A stretch of DNA of 54,557 nt from Actinomycetota bacterium (GTDB lineage Bacteria; Actinomycetota; Actinomycetes; Nanopelagicales; Nanopelagicaceae). Both the position numbers and the translations under genes were made by a program. The stretch is from positions 1-54,557 of the forward strand of contig WLIT01000002.1 of assembly GCA_009726125.1 (NCBI GenBank), given 5' to 3'. How positions within the stretch are numbered: position 1 is the first letter of the stretch; each line of letters starts with the position of its first letter. The notes under the pieces were generated by a model. That model had not been told where the DNA came from, did not search any database, and saw nothing but the letters and a program-made list of their open reading frames with translations. Below are positions 45,976-54,557 of this stretch, piece by piece.

Positions 45976-46824
45976 CTAAAGACGGCAGGCGTGAATGTCA
46001 GTTACCAGAATCCCTCTAGCACCAACCGACCACAACTCATCCATGATTCTATTTATGTCAGAACGTTTAACCATTGCTCGAACTGCGCTCCAGTCTGATT
46101 TCTGAAGTGGCGAAATAGTTGGTGATTCGATTCCAGGAGTCAACGCACAGGCGCGTTCCAGGTCAACACTTTTAACATCGTAGTCAACCAAGACGTATTG
46201 CCGAGCAATAACAACACCACTTAATCTACGTGCCAGTGTGTCGATAACTGGAAGTTGGGTTGAGCCGTTACGCGTGATCAGAATCGCTTCACTCTGCAGA
46301 AGAACATCACCGAATATCGCTAGGCCCGCAGCCCGCAGCGTTCCACCGGTCGAAACTACGTCAGCAATCGCATCTGCAACGCCAAGTCGAATAGCACTTT
46401 CGACAGCACCATCCAATCGAACAATAGCGGCCTTCATATTTTTACCAGCCAAATAGTTTTGGAGTAATCCAGGATAAGCGGTAGCAATTCTTTTGCCTGC
46501 TAGATCTACCTCACGAAATTTCTTCTCTAAAGGCCCAGCAAATCTGAAAGTACTCTTTCCGAAATCGAGTGGCAAAATTTCTGAGGCATCAGCCCCAGAG
46601 TCCAGCAATAAGTCTCTTCCTGTTATTCCTGCTTCAAGTTCGCCGCTTCCAACATAGACCGCAATATCTCTCGGTCGTAAATAATAAAATTCCACATCAT
46701 TATCGGGATCGATAAATACCAAATCTCGAAGGTCTGTACGTTGGCGATATCCTGCCTCTTTAAGCATTAACGCAGAACTTTCCGCGAGTGAACCCTTATT
46801 CGGTACGGCAATCTTGAGCGTCAC
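45976..46824 (-). CDS. hisG: ATP phosphoribosyltransferase (long form)
   Basis: 282 residues from a GTG start with AGGA upstream. It is the long, self-regulated HisG: catalytic part KIAVPNKGSLAESSALMLKE, then PRDIAVYVGSGELEAGI and VADAIADVVSTGGTLRAAG. The C-terminal 75 residues form the histidine-binding ACT-like domain. It starts histidine synthesis from ATP and PRPP. hisE lies 11 bases upstream; the other his genes are elsewhere. Confidence 0.95.
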   Translation of the reverse strand: MTLKIAVPNKGSLAESSALMLKEAGYRQRTDLRDLVFIDPDNDVEFYYLRPRDIAVYVGSGELEAGITGRDLLLDSGADASEILPLDFGKSTFRFAGPLEKKFREVDLAGKRIATAYPGLLQNYLAGKNMKAAIVRLDGAVESAIRLGVADAIADVVSTGGTLRAAGLAIFGDVLLQSEAILITRNGSTQLPVIDTLARRLSGVVIARQYVLVDYDVKSVDLERACALTPGIESPTISPLQKSDWSAVRAMVKRSDINRIMDELWSVGARGILVTDIHACRL

Positions 46825-46835
46825 TGTTTTCCTAT

Positions 46836-47105
46836 CTATAGCTTCTTGTAAACATCATCTAATTTAATTCCGCGAGCAATCATTAGTACCTGAAGATGGT
46901 AAAGCAATTGGCTTATCTCAAGTGCAAGCTCATCATCACTTTGGTACTCCGCTGCTATCCATACCTCGCCCGCCTCTTCAATAATCTTCTTACCGATCGC
47001 GTGGATTCCTGAATCCAACTCCTTGACCGTACGAGAATCAGTAGGTTTAGCCAAAGCTAATTGATTCAACTCTTCCCACAACGAGTCAAAGTTTTTCATA
47101 CCCAA
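46836..47105 (-). CDS. hisE: Phosphoribosyl-ATP pyrophosphatase
   Basis: 89 residues. The MazG-like metal-binding helix [20 protein letters not shown] and the helix [16 protein letters not shown] define HisE. It hydrolyses PR-ATP to PR-AMP, the second histidine step. No Shine-Dalgarno sequence is near the ATG, and an A/T-rich TTAAAAT lies just before it, so a leaderless start is possible. hisE-hisG pairing is conserved in actinobacteria. Confidence 0.95.
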   Translation of the reverse strand: MGMKNFDSLWEELNQLALAKPTDSRTVKELDSGIHAIGKKIIEEAGEVWIAAEYQSDDELALEISQLLYHLQVLMIARGIKLDDVYKKL

Positions 47106-47136
47106 ATTTTAACCTATTTAGCACCAACCAAGTTCA

Positions 47137-47796
47137 CTAATTAGAACGTGCAGCTGTCCGAAGCAATTCCACCATTTCACCAGGATTATCTGCCTTGAAT
47201 ACCGCGCTTCCTGCAACAAAGGTGTCAGCACCAGCTGCGCTAGCTACAGCAATAGTTTCAAGCGAAATTCCGCCGTCAACTTGAAGCCAGATCTTCCCGA
47301 AATATTTACGATCAATCTCCGCCCGAGCCTGTGAAACCTTGGACATCATGTCCGCCATAAAACTCTGTCCGCCAAATCCAGGTTCCACGGTCATGATCAG
47401 AACCATATCAATTTCACTCATTATGGGAGCCAGGAGTTCGAAAGGCGTATCAGGTTTCAAAGCGATCCCAACCCGAGAACCTTCACTCGCAATCATGGCG
47501 ATAGTTTCATGAGGTCTTTTACTAGCTTCTAAATGGAAGGTAACACTTGCCGCGCCACACTTAGCGTACAAATGGGCCTGCTCATCTGGATCAGCAATCA
47601 TTAAATGCACATCGACCGGGATTGAAGTTTCCGAAATAATCTTACGAGATTCCTCTAACGAGAATGTCTTATTGGGAACAAAAATATTGTCCATTACATC
47701 GAGGTGTAAGAGGTCGGAAGTATCAGAAATTCTTTTAATCTCTGAAGCGAGATTATTGCGGTCGGCATTGAGAATACTTGGGCAAATCCGGATCAC
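47137..47796 (-). CDS. rpe: Ribulose-phosphate 3-epimerase
   Basis: 219 residues from a GTG start. TIM-barrel enzyme with ICPSILNADRNNLASEI, LLHLDVMDNIFVPN, the metal-site VDVHLMIADPDEQ, TVEPGFGGQSFM and WLQVDGGISLETI. It interconverts ribulose-5-P and xylulose-5-P in the pentose phosphate pathway. It lies between rsmB (55 bases) and hisE (31 bases) in the long minus-strand run from coaBC. Confidence 0.95.
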   Translation of the reverse strand: MIRICPSILNADRNNLASEIKRISDTSDLLHLDVMDNIFVPNKTFSLEESRKIISETSIPVDVHLMIADPDEQAHLYAKCGAASVTFHLEASKRPHETIAMIASEGSRVGIALKPDTPFELLAPIMSEIDMVLIMTVEPGFGGQSFMADMMSKVSQARAEIDRKYFGKIWLQVDGGISLETIAVASAAGADTFVAGSAVFKADNPGEMVELLRTAARSN

Positions 47797-47851
47797 AGTT
47801 CCGCCCTTTCCACTTTAGCGACCCTTAACTATACTTAAAAATAAAGGAGAA

Positions 47852-49207
47852 TTACTTTGCTTTTTGGAGCAACGCCATAAACATAGAATCTGAGCCATCA
47901 ATATGAGTCCACAACTGAAGAGTTCCATCATCGTTAACCCCGGTTTTACCTACAGGTGAGAATTCCGAAATATTTAGAATCTGCAGATCCTTGTGACGGT
48001 ACTGAGCATCCAGTACTTGACCCTTAGTTTCAGCCAATAACGGTGAACACGTGGCGAAAGCGATAATGCCACCTGGATTCAACATCTCATAAGCAGAATC
48101 AATCAACTCTCGTTGCAGTGGCAGTAATTCCTTAAGATCACTTAACGTCCTGCGCCATCTGGCTTCTGGTCTCCGACGTAGCGCTCCAAGTCCTGAGCAT
48201 GGTGCATCTATAAGAATACGATCAAACTTCTTTCCGAAACTTGCATAGTTCCGACCATCAAGAGAAATAATCTTAGATCTCGGAATAACTCGGGCAACTA
48301 ATTCTGCTCGATGCTCGCTTGGTTCATTTGCAAGGAAGTCATAAGAATCAGCACTTTGATCAAGTAAATTATTCAAGAGTGCAGCCTTTCCACCAGGTCC
48401 GGCACATAAGTCCAACCAATGTTCTGAGGCTGCATCCTTCGTAGCAAAAAATATCTCAGAAATTAATTGTGAACCCATATCTTGAATGCCGGCTCGCTTA
48501 TCCTTGATTGCGGGGTATTCATTCGGTAAATGATCCGATAGAACTGCGAAAGTTCCTAGTTCTAATTTCGTGCCACCGACTGCAAGAATCTCAGCGACTG
48601 TCGATTTTCCAGGCCACGCAACGATGTGCGGTGCGACTGGAACATTGTTTATCTTTAGGAGTTCGGTTACGGCGCCCCAGTCTCTCAATTGATCGAAGTA
48701 GGCAGAAATAATCCATGTTGGATGCGAGTGGAGAACTGCAAGTTTCTCTAGGCTCGAAACAGTTGAATCCGCTTCTAGCCGATCGTAAATCTCTAAATCT
48801 GCGGAGATTGAACGAAGAATTGCATTTACATAACTCGCTTTCGATTCACCAGCGACTGCCCGAGCTACTTCCACTGTTTCACCAACGGCCGCATGTATCG
48901 GAACACGCATTTCAAAAATTTGGTGGATTCCTAGTCGGAGAAGATCGATTATCTTCTCATCAAGTTCAATAAAGGATCTATCTGCTTTTTTCGAGATTGC
49001 GTAATCATGTTTACCTTGCATACGTAGAGTTCCATATGCGAGCTCCGTAACAAATGCACGATCCCTCAACTCAAGATCTGAATTATCAAGAAGTTCTGGT
49101 AACCGAAGGTTTGCATAAGCACCGCCACGATTGACCTGAGTGATTAAATCGTAGGCTAAAAGCCTTGCGGCGCCGGGTTTTGGTTTAGAAAATCCTTTAC
49201 TACTCAA
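47852..49207 (-). CDS. rsmB: 16S rRNA (cytosine-967-C5)-methyltransferase
   Basis: 451 residues from TTG 49207, with AAGGA 7 bases upstream inside fmt. The N-terminal NusB-like RNA-binding domain (ARLLAYDLITQVNRGGAYAN) is followed by the Rossmann domain: SAM motif WLDLCAGPGGKAALLNNLL. The two catalytic Cys lie in IDAPCSGLGALRRRPEARW and FATCSPLLAET. It forms m5C967. It overlaps fmt by 8 bases, a conserved fmt-rsmB coupling. Confidence 0.95.
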   Translation of the reverse strand: MSSKGFSKPKPGAARLLAYDLITQVNRGGAYANLRLPELLDNSDLELRDRAFVTELAYGTLRMQGKHDYAISKKADRSFIELDEKIIDLLRLGIHQIFEMRVPIHAAVGETVEVARAVAGESKASYVNAILRSISADLEIYDRLEADSTVSSLEKLAVLHSHPTWIISAYFDQLRDWGAVTELLKINNVPVAPHIVAWPGKSTVAEILAVGGTKLELGTFAVLSDHLPNEYPAIKDKRAGIQDMGSQLISEIFFATKDAASEHWLDLCAGPGGKAALLNNLLDQSADSYDFLANEPSEHRAELVARVIPRSKIISLDGRNYASFGKKFDRILIDAPCSGLGALRRRPEARWRRTLSDLKELLPLQRELIDSAYEMLNPGGIIAFATCSPLLAETKGQVLDAQYRHKDLQILNISEFSPVGKTGVNDDGTLQLWTHIDGSDSMFMALLQKAK

Positions 49208-50117
49208 ACTTCGATCCTTGAATCAAACGCGCTCCGCGCGCAAAATCCGCACCGCTCATTCGCTTTTTTCCTGCAGGGATTACTTCATTAATCTGAACAA
49301 TGCTATCTGCTGTTCGAACCAGTAGATCTCCTCCGACAACTTCAATATCTCCAGGGCTTATTAAAGAGTTCGGCGCTAGAACCTCACTTAAACCAAAGAG
49401 AGATATGCGCTCACCTTCAAACACGCTCCAAATACCTGGGTTATCCGATAGGGCTCGGTCCTGTCGAAGAATTGTTTCCGTAGGACTAGACCAATCAATG
49501 CGGGCCATATCTTTCGAAATCTTTGGGGCAAGCGTTACCCCGTTAAGTGGTTGGGGAGAGGGTCTGGTTTTACCTATTGTAGAAACAACTTCGAGTATGT
49601 CAGGTGCGGCCAACTTGCCCAACTTATCCAACAAGTAGGGAGTCGTATCTGTTGGTGACATGTTTAATTCTTTCGAAAGATAAACCGGTCCCGTATCCAT
49701 TCCTTTATCCAACTTGAAGATTGAGTATCCGGTGCTAGTTTCGCCATTTAGAATCGCCCATTGCACAGGAGCGGCCCCACGGAGTTTAGGAAGTATTGAA
49801 AAATGCAAATTAATCCAACCAAATCTTGGACCGTGCAATAGTTCTACTGGAATCAAGCGACCGTATGCACAAGTAATAATAAGTTGTGGCTGAGCTGAGA
49901 GTAAATGTCGATTCAGCTCCGAGGTATCCGCCGGTTTCGCGACATCTAAGCCTTTCTCCTGCGCCCATTTTGCTAAATCATTTGCCTCAATCTTTTTGCC
50001 ACGACCCGCTGGCTTATCGGGGTTAGTAATGATTGAACCCAACGTGTGTTCACTCGCGAGAACCGCCTCAATAATTGGAATAGAAACAAGCGAAGAAGAA
50101 GCTACAGATATCTGCAT
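49200..50117 (-). CDS. fmt: Methionyl-tRNA formyltransferase
   Basis: 305 residues from ATG 50117, one base after the def stop; the frame extends into def but those 26 residues are unlike Fmt. The catalytic region has Asn/His/Asp in GWINLHFSILPKLRGAAPVQ and KLDKGMDTGPV. A C-terminal OB-like domain binds initiator tRNA. It formylates Met-tRNA with 10-formyl-THF. Def, its functional counterpart, is adjacent. Confidence 0.95.
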   Translation of the reverse strand: MQISVASSSLVSIPIIEAVLASEHTLGSIITNPDKPAGRGKKIEANDLAKWAQEKGLDVAKPADTSELNRHLLSAQPQLIITCAYGRLIPVELLHGPRFGWINLHFSILPKLRGAAPVQWAILNGETSTGYSIFKLDKGMDTGPVYLSKELNMSPTDTTPYLLDKLGKLAAPDILEVVSTIGKTRPSPQPLNGVTLAPKISKDMARIDWSSPTETILRQDRALSDNPGIWSVFEGERISLFGLSEVLAPNSLISPGDIEVVGGDLLVRTADSIVQINEVIPAGKKRMSGADFARGARLIQGSKFE

Positions 50118-50118
50118 T

Positions 50119-50679
50119 CTAAATCGCCAAACCTTTAGTTGAATGCGGACTAAATTTGATGATCGGTGAGTTGCCAAGTGCTGTGGCTTCGCCAAACCAC
50201 TCCGAGTTGCGGATATCAGCCATTGCTAATTTCCGCTCCGATGTTAAAAGACGATCGATAAAGACAATTCCATTCAAATGGTCGGTCTCGTGTTGCAGTA
50301 CTCGTGCTAGAAGTTCAGTACCTTCAATAGTTACTGGCTCACCGTGCATGTTGAAACCTTTTGCCACCGCTCGAAAAGCGCGCGGGGTTTCATAGACTAA
50401 ACCGGGAAAACTTAAGCAACCCTCTTCCCCCTCTTGCAATTCTTCGGAAAGATCTAGGGTTGGATTGATTAGATGTCCATCGCCCTCGTCAATATCCCAA
50501 ACAAAAACTTGTAGTGAAACTCCAATTTGTGGTGCAGCTAGACCCGCCCCAGGAGCTTCATGCATGGTTTCAATCAAGTCTGAAACTAAATTCCGGAGTT
50601 CTTTGTCGAAAGTAGTCACTAACCCCGCCGGCGTTGTAAGAACAGGGTCTCCGAATAAGCGAATTGGTTGAACAGGCAC
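50119..50679 (-). CDS. def: Peptide deformylase
   Basis: 186 residues from a GTG start. All three PDF motifs are present: GAGLAAPQIG, EGCLSFPG and QHETDHLNGIVFID (Fe/Zn bound by Cys and two His). It removes the formyl group from nascent proteins. It has a short C-terminal extension (ALGNSPIIKFSPHSTKG), seen in actinobacterial members. The order priA-def-fmt is standard. Confidence 0.95.
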   Translation of the reverse strand: MPVQPIRLFGDPVLTTPAGLVTTFDKELRNLVSDLIETMHEAPGAGLAAPQIGVSLQVFVWDIDEGDGHLINPTLDLSEELQEGEEGCLSFPGLVYETPRAFRAVAKGFNMHGEPVTIEGTELLARVLQHETDHLNGIVFIDRLLTSERKLAMADIRNSEWFGEATALGNSPIIKFSPHSTKGLAI

Positions 50680-50712
50680 GACCTAATTCTAAGGCCGCTA
50701 ATAGTATTTTGC

Positions 50713-52584
50713 CTAAATTGAAAATGGATCCATCCGAAGCTGCAATGGCGAGAGCGCTTTTATTCCGCGATATCGCGACAAATCACGGAAGAATTCAGAG
50801 AATTCCTCTGAACGCGCAATCTCACTTCGTAGTACCAGTTTTGATGTTTGATTAGCCAATCCTTTTTCTAGTGGATTTCCGATAACAGAAATCGCAGTAA
50901 AGAGTTCGTTCTCTTCAAGCGAACGTGCAAGTGTGCGGATTGCGGCACTCTCCCCCACTAGCGTTGCCAATCTGGTAAATGGTGGCAAGTTTGAACTTTG
51001 CCGTTCTTGAATTTCATCTAAACATAATCGGTAAGGGTCATTTCGCAACAAACCTTGGGAAATTGGATTTGTAGATGGAAGATCTAGGTGAATGGCTGAT
51101 CCTTCACTTTTAGCTACCCGATTTATATTTTCGAAAATAACTCGTCTCGCAAATTCAAGACTTCGCAGATCGACGCGATTAGTTAAATTTTCTAGGGACA
51201 TCAATACAACTGCAGAATAAGTACCGACTGGTTCACATCCATAACTAGAAATTACCAAGAGGTGTTCGACGCTGTCGGGAAGAAAATCTAGCCGAGCGAC
51301 ACCTTTACTCATTAGAACTCTCGTTCCAGGTACTGCCTTACCGATTTCTTCCGCGTATCTAGTAGACCCCTTACTTATAGCCCTGATGATGTTCCCGTTG
51401 CACCTCGAGCATTGCCAATTTTTAAATTCCTCATCGCATAAGAAGCATTTCGGATAACTGATTTTTGTAGGTATATATAATTTTCCGCCACAACCACATT
51501 TGGCTTGATTGCGGCATTTTTGGCATCCCATGGCAGTCACATAACCAGTTTCTGCCATTGCGACCAAAACGCTTCCGTGTTTCAACCCATTCTTAATCAC
51601 AGAGATATCCGATACGGTCGAATCTGCAAAATATATCGGAACCTTTTTACTCTGAGAATCGGCTCCTTCGCGCTTTGCTTTTATCCATCCTAATTCGGAT
51701 AACCTAACTATTTCTAGGGTAGGACTCGCGCTAAGGAAATGGAGTGAGAAATCATCGCTTCGTAACATCGCTATATCCCTAACATTCCACGTTGGAAATC
51801 TCTTCTCATACATGGAATCATCGCCATCATTTAATATCAAGATTGTTGAATTCGGTGAAAGCGGTGTGAATATTGCACTTCGAGTTCCTAGTATTAACTT
51901 TGGTTGATCAAATCTGGTCTTTAGGTAATTTTCATACCGTAACGATTTCGTCTCGGATGAAGTCAGAATAATTGGGGTTACATTTAGATTGGCGCTGGTA
52001 ATTTGAGAAACATCTCGTTGATCTGGAACTATCACGAGCAACTGTTCCGAGCCTGTAAGGCTACTTAAAATTTCATTTATCTTATGAGCAAGACCATCAC
52101 TGCTATTTGTTATGGTCAATTCATGCTTCCGCTCTAAAATCTCTCCATCAGCCTTTGGAAGCTCCCGTCCAAGAAATGCTCTCTCCGCACCAGCCATTCG
52201 CATCGGAATAGCGCTCCGAATAACATCCCAGGGTTTGCAGGCATAACGTTCACACGTAAGCGCAATGATTTCAATTAGTTCATCAGTTAATAATGGGATG
52301 GGTGAAATCAACTTTAAAATCGGTTTCAACTTTGCTAACTCTAAATCTGATGGATTTCGGCTCACAACGTAACCGAAACACTCATTTGGTCCAAATTGCA
52401 CTTTGACGAAAACACCAGGTTGAATTAGTTCTGATATCTCTTCCGGAACCAAATAATCAAAAAAATCTGGAAGATGAAATATCCCAGTGTCGACGCAGAT
52501 TTGTACTGTAGGTGAATCCGTTGCAATCGCAACTCTCTTGGCTACCCGTTGCGCCTTTAGACGCAGTGGCTTTACCTCAGCCAC
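50713..52584 (-). CDS. priA: PriA-like primosomal protein lacking helicase motifs
   Basis: 623 residues from a GTG start. The N-terminal DNA-binding part (VCVDTGIFHLPDFFDYLVPE-like pattern; FVKVQFGPNECFGYVV) and an eight-Cys zinc region (CQKC, CGC, CFLC, CSRC) are kept. The ATPase core is degenerate: no Walker A (the region reads SSLTGSEQLLVIVPDQRD) and no DEEH box (LILNDGDDSMYEKRFP). The TRSAIFTPL and LATLVGES segments remain. Actinobacterial PriA is known to lack a working helicase, so it probably acts as a replication-restart scaffold. It lies 6 bases after metK. Confidence 0.9.
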   Translation of the reverse strand: MAEVKPLRLKAQRVAKRVAIATDSPTVQICVDTGIFHLPDFFDYLVPEEISELIQPGVFVKVQFGPNECFGYVVSRNPSDLELAKLKPILKLISPIPLLTDELIEIIALTCERYACKPWDVIRSAIPMRMAGAERAFLGRELPKADGEILERKHELTITNSSDGLAHKINEILSSLTGSEQLLVIVPDQRDVSQITSANLNVTPIILTSSETKSLRYENYLKTRFDQPKLILGTRSAIFTPLSPNSTILILNDGDDSMYEKRFPTWNVRDIAMLRSDDFSLHFLSASPTLEIVRLSELGWIKAKREGADSQSKKVPIYFADSTVSDISVIKNGLKHGSVLVAMAETGYVTAMGCQKCRNQAKCGCGGKLYIPTKISYPKCFLCDEEFKNWQCSRCNGNIIRAISKGSTRYAEEIGKAVPGTRVLMSKGVARLDFLPDSVEHLLVISSYGCEPVGTYSAVVLMSLENLTNRVDLRSLEFARRVIFENINRVAKSEGSAIHLDLPSTNPISQGLLRNDPYRLCLDEIQERQSSNLPPFTRLATLVGESAAIRTLARSLEENELFTAISVIGNPLEKGLANQTSKLVLRSEIARSEEFSEFFRDLSRYRGIKALSPLQLRMDPFSI

Positions 52585-52590
52585 CTACAT

Positions 52591-53784
52591 TTACCTAGAT
52601 GCCGCTTCTTTGAGTGCAGCTGCTCGATCTGTTCGCTCCCAAGTGAAGTTCGGAAGTTCACGACCAAAATGTCCATATGAAGCAGTCTCTGCATATATTG
52701 GGCGCAACAAATCCAAATCACGGATAATCGCAGCTGGTCGAAGATCAAATGTGGCCATAACTGCATCCGCAATCTTTGCTGTGGCAATTGTTTCTGTACC
52801 AAAGGTTTCAACAAAAAGACCCACTGGTTGTGCTTTACCAATCGCATAAGCAACTTGAACTTCACAACGAGTTGCTAATCCAGCGGCAACGACGTTCTTG
52901 GCTATCCAGCGCAATGCATATGCGGCGCTACGATCAACTTTGGATGGGTCCTTGCCTGAAAATGCACCACCACCATGCCGAGCCATGCCACCATATGTAT
53001 CAACGATGATTTTGCGCCCTGTAAGTCCAGCATCTCCCATCGGGCCACCGATAACAAAACGTCCCGTTGGATTAATTAATATTCGCACATCTGAAGTATC
53101 GATATTTAGCCCTGAAATTATTGGATCAATTACCAATCTCTTCAGCTCGGGAGCTAGCGCTTTTTCAAGATCGACGTGAGGGGCGTGCTGAGTGGAAATC
53201 ACAACAGTATTTAGCGCTACTGCCTTATCGCCAGCATATTCAATTGTTACTTGAGTCTTGCCATCTGGGCGGAGATAATCAACCTCACCTGATTTACGAA
53301 CTTTTGAAAGTTGTAGTGCAAGTTTATGAGCCATAGAAATCGGTAACGGCATCAATTCAGGGGTGTCATCGCAGGCATAACCAAACATCAGCCCTTGATC
53401 GCCAGCACCCTGTAGATCTAATGGATCGGAAGATGATGAAATTCTTTTCTCGAGCGCAGAATCCACACCTTGTGCAATATCACTTGATTGTTGCCCAATT
53501 GAGAGTGAAACACCGCAGGAGTTTCCGTCAAAACCTTTTTCTGAAGAGTCATAACCAATACTAAGAACGGTATCTCTAACTATCGACATGACATCGGCGT
53601 AACCGTCGGTGGTAACTTCACCAGCAACATGAACTTGGCCTGTTGTTATAAGGGTCTCAACAGCCACACGACTCTTAACGTCTTGCGAAAGTAATGAATC
53701 GAGGATCGCATCTGAAATTTGATCTGCCATCTTATCTGGATGGCCTTCGGTGACTGATTCTGAGGTGAAGAGACGTTTGGTCAT
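52591..53784 (-). CDS. metK: S-adenosylmethionine synthetase
   Basis: 397 residues, the standard length. Motifs are [33 protein letters not shown] and [17 protein letters not shown]. It makes SAM from methionine and ATP, using the product of MetH. TAGGG upstream of the ATG is a fair ribosome site. It begins 4 bases after coaBC, leaving no space for a SAM riboswitch. The coaBC-metK-priA order is typical for the phylum. Confidence 0.97.
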   Translation of the reverse strand: MTKRLFTSESVTEGHPDKMADQISDAILDSLLSQDVKSRVAVETLITTGQVHVAGEVTTDGYADVMSIVRDTVLSIGYDSSEKGFDGNSCGVSLSIGQQSSDIAQGVDSALEKRISSSSDPLDLQGAGDQGLMFGYACDDTPELMPLPISMAHKLALQLSKVRKSGEVDYLRPDGKTQVTIEYAGDKAVALNTVVISTQHAPHVDLEKALAPELKRLVIDPIISGLNIDTSDVRILINPTGRFVIGGPMGDAGLTGRKIIVDTYGGMARHGGGAFSGKDPSKVDRSAAYALRWIAKNVVAAGLATRCEVQVAYAIGKAQPVGLFVETFGTETIATAKIADAVMATFDLRPAAIIRDLDLLRPIYAETASYGHFGRELPNFTWERTDRAAALKEAASR

Positions 53785-53788
53785 TGGT

Positions 53789-54557
53789 TTACCCTAACTT
53801 AGTAAGAGCTTGATCTAGTAACAGATCAGCTAGCGTGTCCTTCTCTTGTTGTGCACATTCCAAGACAGCGCCATTGCTATCGATCAATATTCCTGCTGTT
53901 TTATCAGATCCAAATATAGAACCGTTGCTTACATCATTTAAAAAGAGCAAGTCAGCGCCTTTACTGCTCATTTTGATTTTCGCCGCAGCGATATCCATCT
54001 TCCCGGTTTCGGCTGCAAATGCAATAAGAATTTGTGATGAACGACGCGATTTAGATAACTCAAAAATTAAATCCGGATTAGTTTCCAATTCAATCCGGTT
54101 GAAGCTACCCTTCTTTAATTTCTCCGAAGCTACTTCAATCGGACGTGCATCAGCAACCGCAGCAGCCATGAAAAATAAATCGCATTCTGGGAAACGTGAG
54201 TTGAGGGCTTCCTGCATCTGCAACGTTGAAGTAACGGATATTGTTTCTATGCCCGCTAGATCAGGCAAGTTTGAATTTGCCGAAATAAGTACTACTTGAG
54301 CTCCTCGATTACGAGCTGCTTTGGCAATTGCATAACCTTGCCTACCGCTTGAATGGTTACCGATATAACGAACCGGGTCGATTGCTTCGCGAGTTCCACC
54401 TGCAGTAACGAGAATTTTCTTGCCCAAGAGATCGGAATTGAGTTCGGCATAGGTAGAGAGCTCCGAAATTATTCGATTTACTTCTGGATAGCGACCGATT
54501 CCAAAATCATCCCCTGTCATGCGTCCTTCATCTGGCTCGATAACTAAATACCCACGC
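53789..54557 (-). CDS. coaBC: CoaBC bifunctional protein (partial, cut by window edge)
   Basis: The visible 255 residues are the C-terminal part; the frame stays open past 54557, so the N-terminal decarboxylase (CoaC) lies outside. The first visible residues, [20 protein letters not shown], are the CoaC end. The phosphopantothenoylcysteine synthetase (CoaB) follows: [40 protein letters not shown] and [12 protein letters not shown]. It makes 4'-phosphopantetheine for coenzyme A. The ATG at 54520 is an internal Met, not the true start. Confidence 0.93.
   Translation of the reverse strand, partial: RGYLVIEPDEGRMTGDDFGIGRYPEVNRIISELSTYAELNSDLLGKKILVTAGGTREAIDPVRYIGNHSSGRQGYAIAKAARNRGAQVVLISANSNLPDLAGIETISVTSTLQMQEALNSRFPECDLFFMAAAVADARPIEVASEKLKKGSFNRIELETNPDLIFELSKSRRSSQILIAFAAETGKMDIAAAKIKMSSKGADLLFLNDVSNGSIFGSDKTAGILIDSNGAVLECAQQEKDTLADLLLDQALTKLG

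Noticed and set aside
53785-53788. SAM or cobalamin riboswitches for metK and metH
   Set aside because: metK starts 4 bases after coaBC and metH 16 bases after mshC, leaving no room for an aptamer.
53835-54299. 154-codon open frame on the plus strand
   Set aside because: It is antisense to the CoaB domain, which matches a known family over its length.

Overview
The window is a compact, AT-leaning stretch of actinobacterial core chromosome. The phylum call rests on the gene content and order: tlyA-nadK-recN, scpAB-rluB next to a fused cmk-der, the gcvH-garA-ftsR-BFN-merR block, pafBC-tatA-tatC-helY, the mycothiol ligase mshC beside the SCO1664/DUF3090/MSMEG_4193 trio, adhC and serB2, and metK-priA-def-fmt-rsmB-rpe-hisE-hisG. 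Spacers are very short, many start and stop codons overlap as ATGA, and base composition is low for the phylum. Together these suggest a genome-streamlined lineage such as the freshwater acI (Nanopelagicales) group. That finer placement is inference.

Layout. 1-190: end of an rRNA operon (5S rRNA and its terminator). 373-7259 (+): SSB-like protein, two small proteins, tlyA, nadK, recN, pyrG, xerD. 7268-8577 (-): a ParA ATPase with a small possible DNA-binding partner. 8637-15201 (+): scpA, scpB, rluB, an AT-rich spacer, aroH-tyrA, a 10-bp tandem repeat, the cmk-der fusion and a CDP-alcohol phosphatidyltransferase. 15240-21006 (+): glycine cleavage genes gcvH and gcvP enclosing the FHA protein GarA, two MerR regulators and a bifunctional nuclease. 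21041-29404 (-): a run transcribed pafB-pafC-tatA-tatC-helY-exonuclease-lnt-ppm1. 29490-30023 (+): an FKBP lipoprotein. 30030-38240 (-): a tight run transcribed phosphomutase-DUF3090-SCO1664-mshC-metH-HAD-trmI. 38290-45972 (mixed strands): aldo/keto reductase, M20 peptidase, tRNA-Leu(GAG), adhC-like dehydrogenase, two membrane proteins, ung, an ABC ATPase, serB2. 45976-54557 (-): transcribed coaBC (cut by the window edge)-metK-priA-def-fmt-rsmB-rpe-hisE-hisG.

How the genes fit together. The window covers DNA maintenance (RecN, XerD, ScpAB, PriA, Ung, HelY, a 5'-3' exonuclease, and PafBC, which activates the DNA damage response), one-carbon and sulfur metabolism (GcvH/GcvP, MetH, MetK, MshC, Fmt), aromatic, serine and histidine synthesis, and envelope export and lipoprotein maturation (TatA/TatC, Lnt, Ppm1). 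MetH is the cobalamin-dependent type, so the cell needs B12. MshC points to mycothiol.

I see no mobile element, CRISPR array, phage or defence island, and no convincing new multi-gene system. The items most worth a second look are: PafBC kept where the Pup-proteasome genes are missing from their usual place; an AGGTTT motif in all four larger spacers of the gcvH-garA-merR-gcvP block; the palindrome-rich spacer before aroH; the 10-bp tandem repeat across the tyrA stop; a PriA without ATPase motifs; the ParA partner gene; and the uncharacterised trio upstream of mshC.
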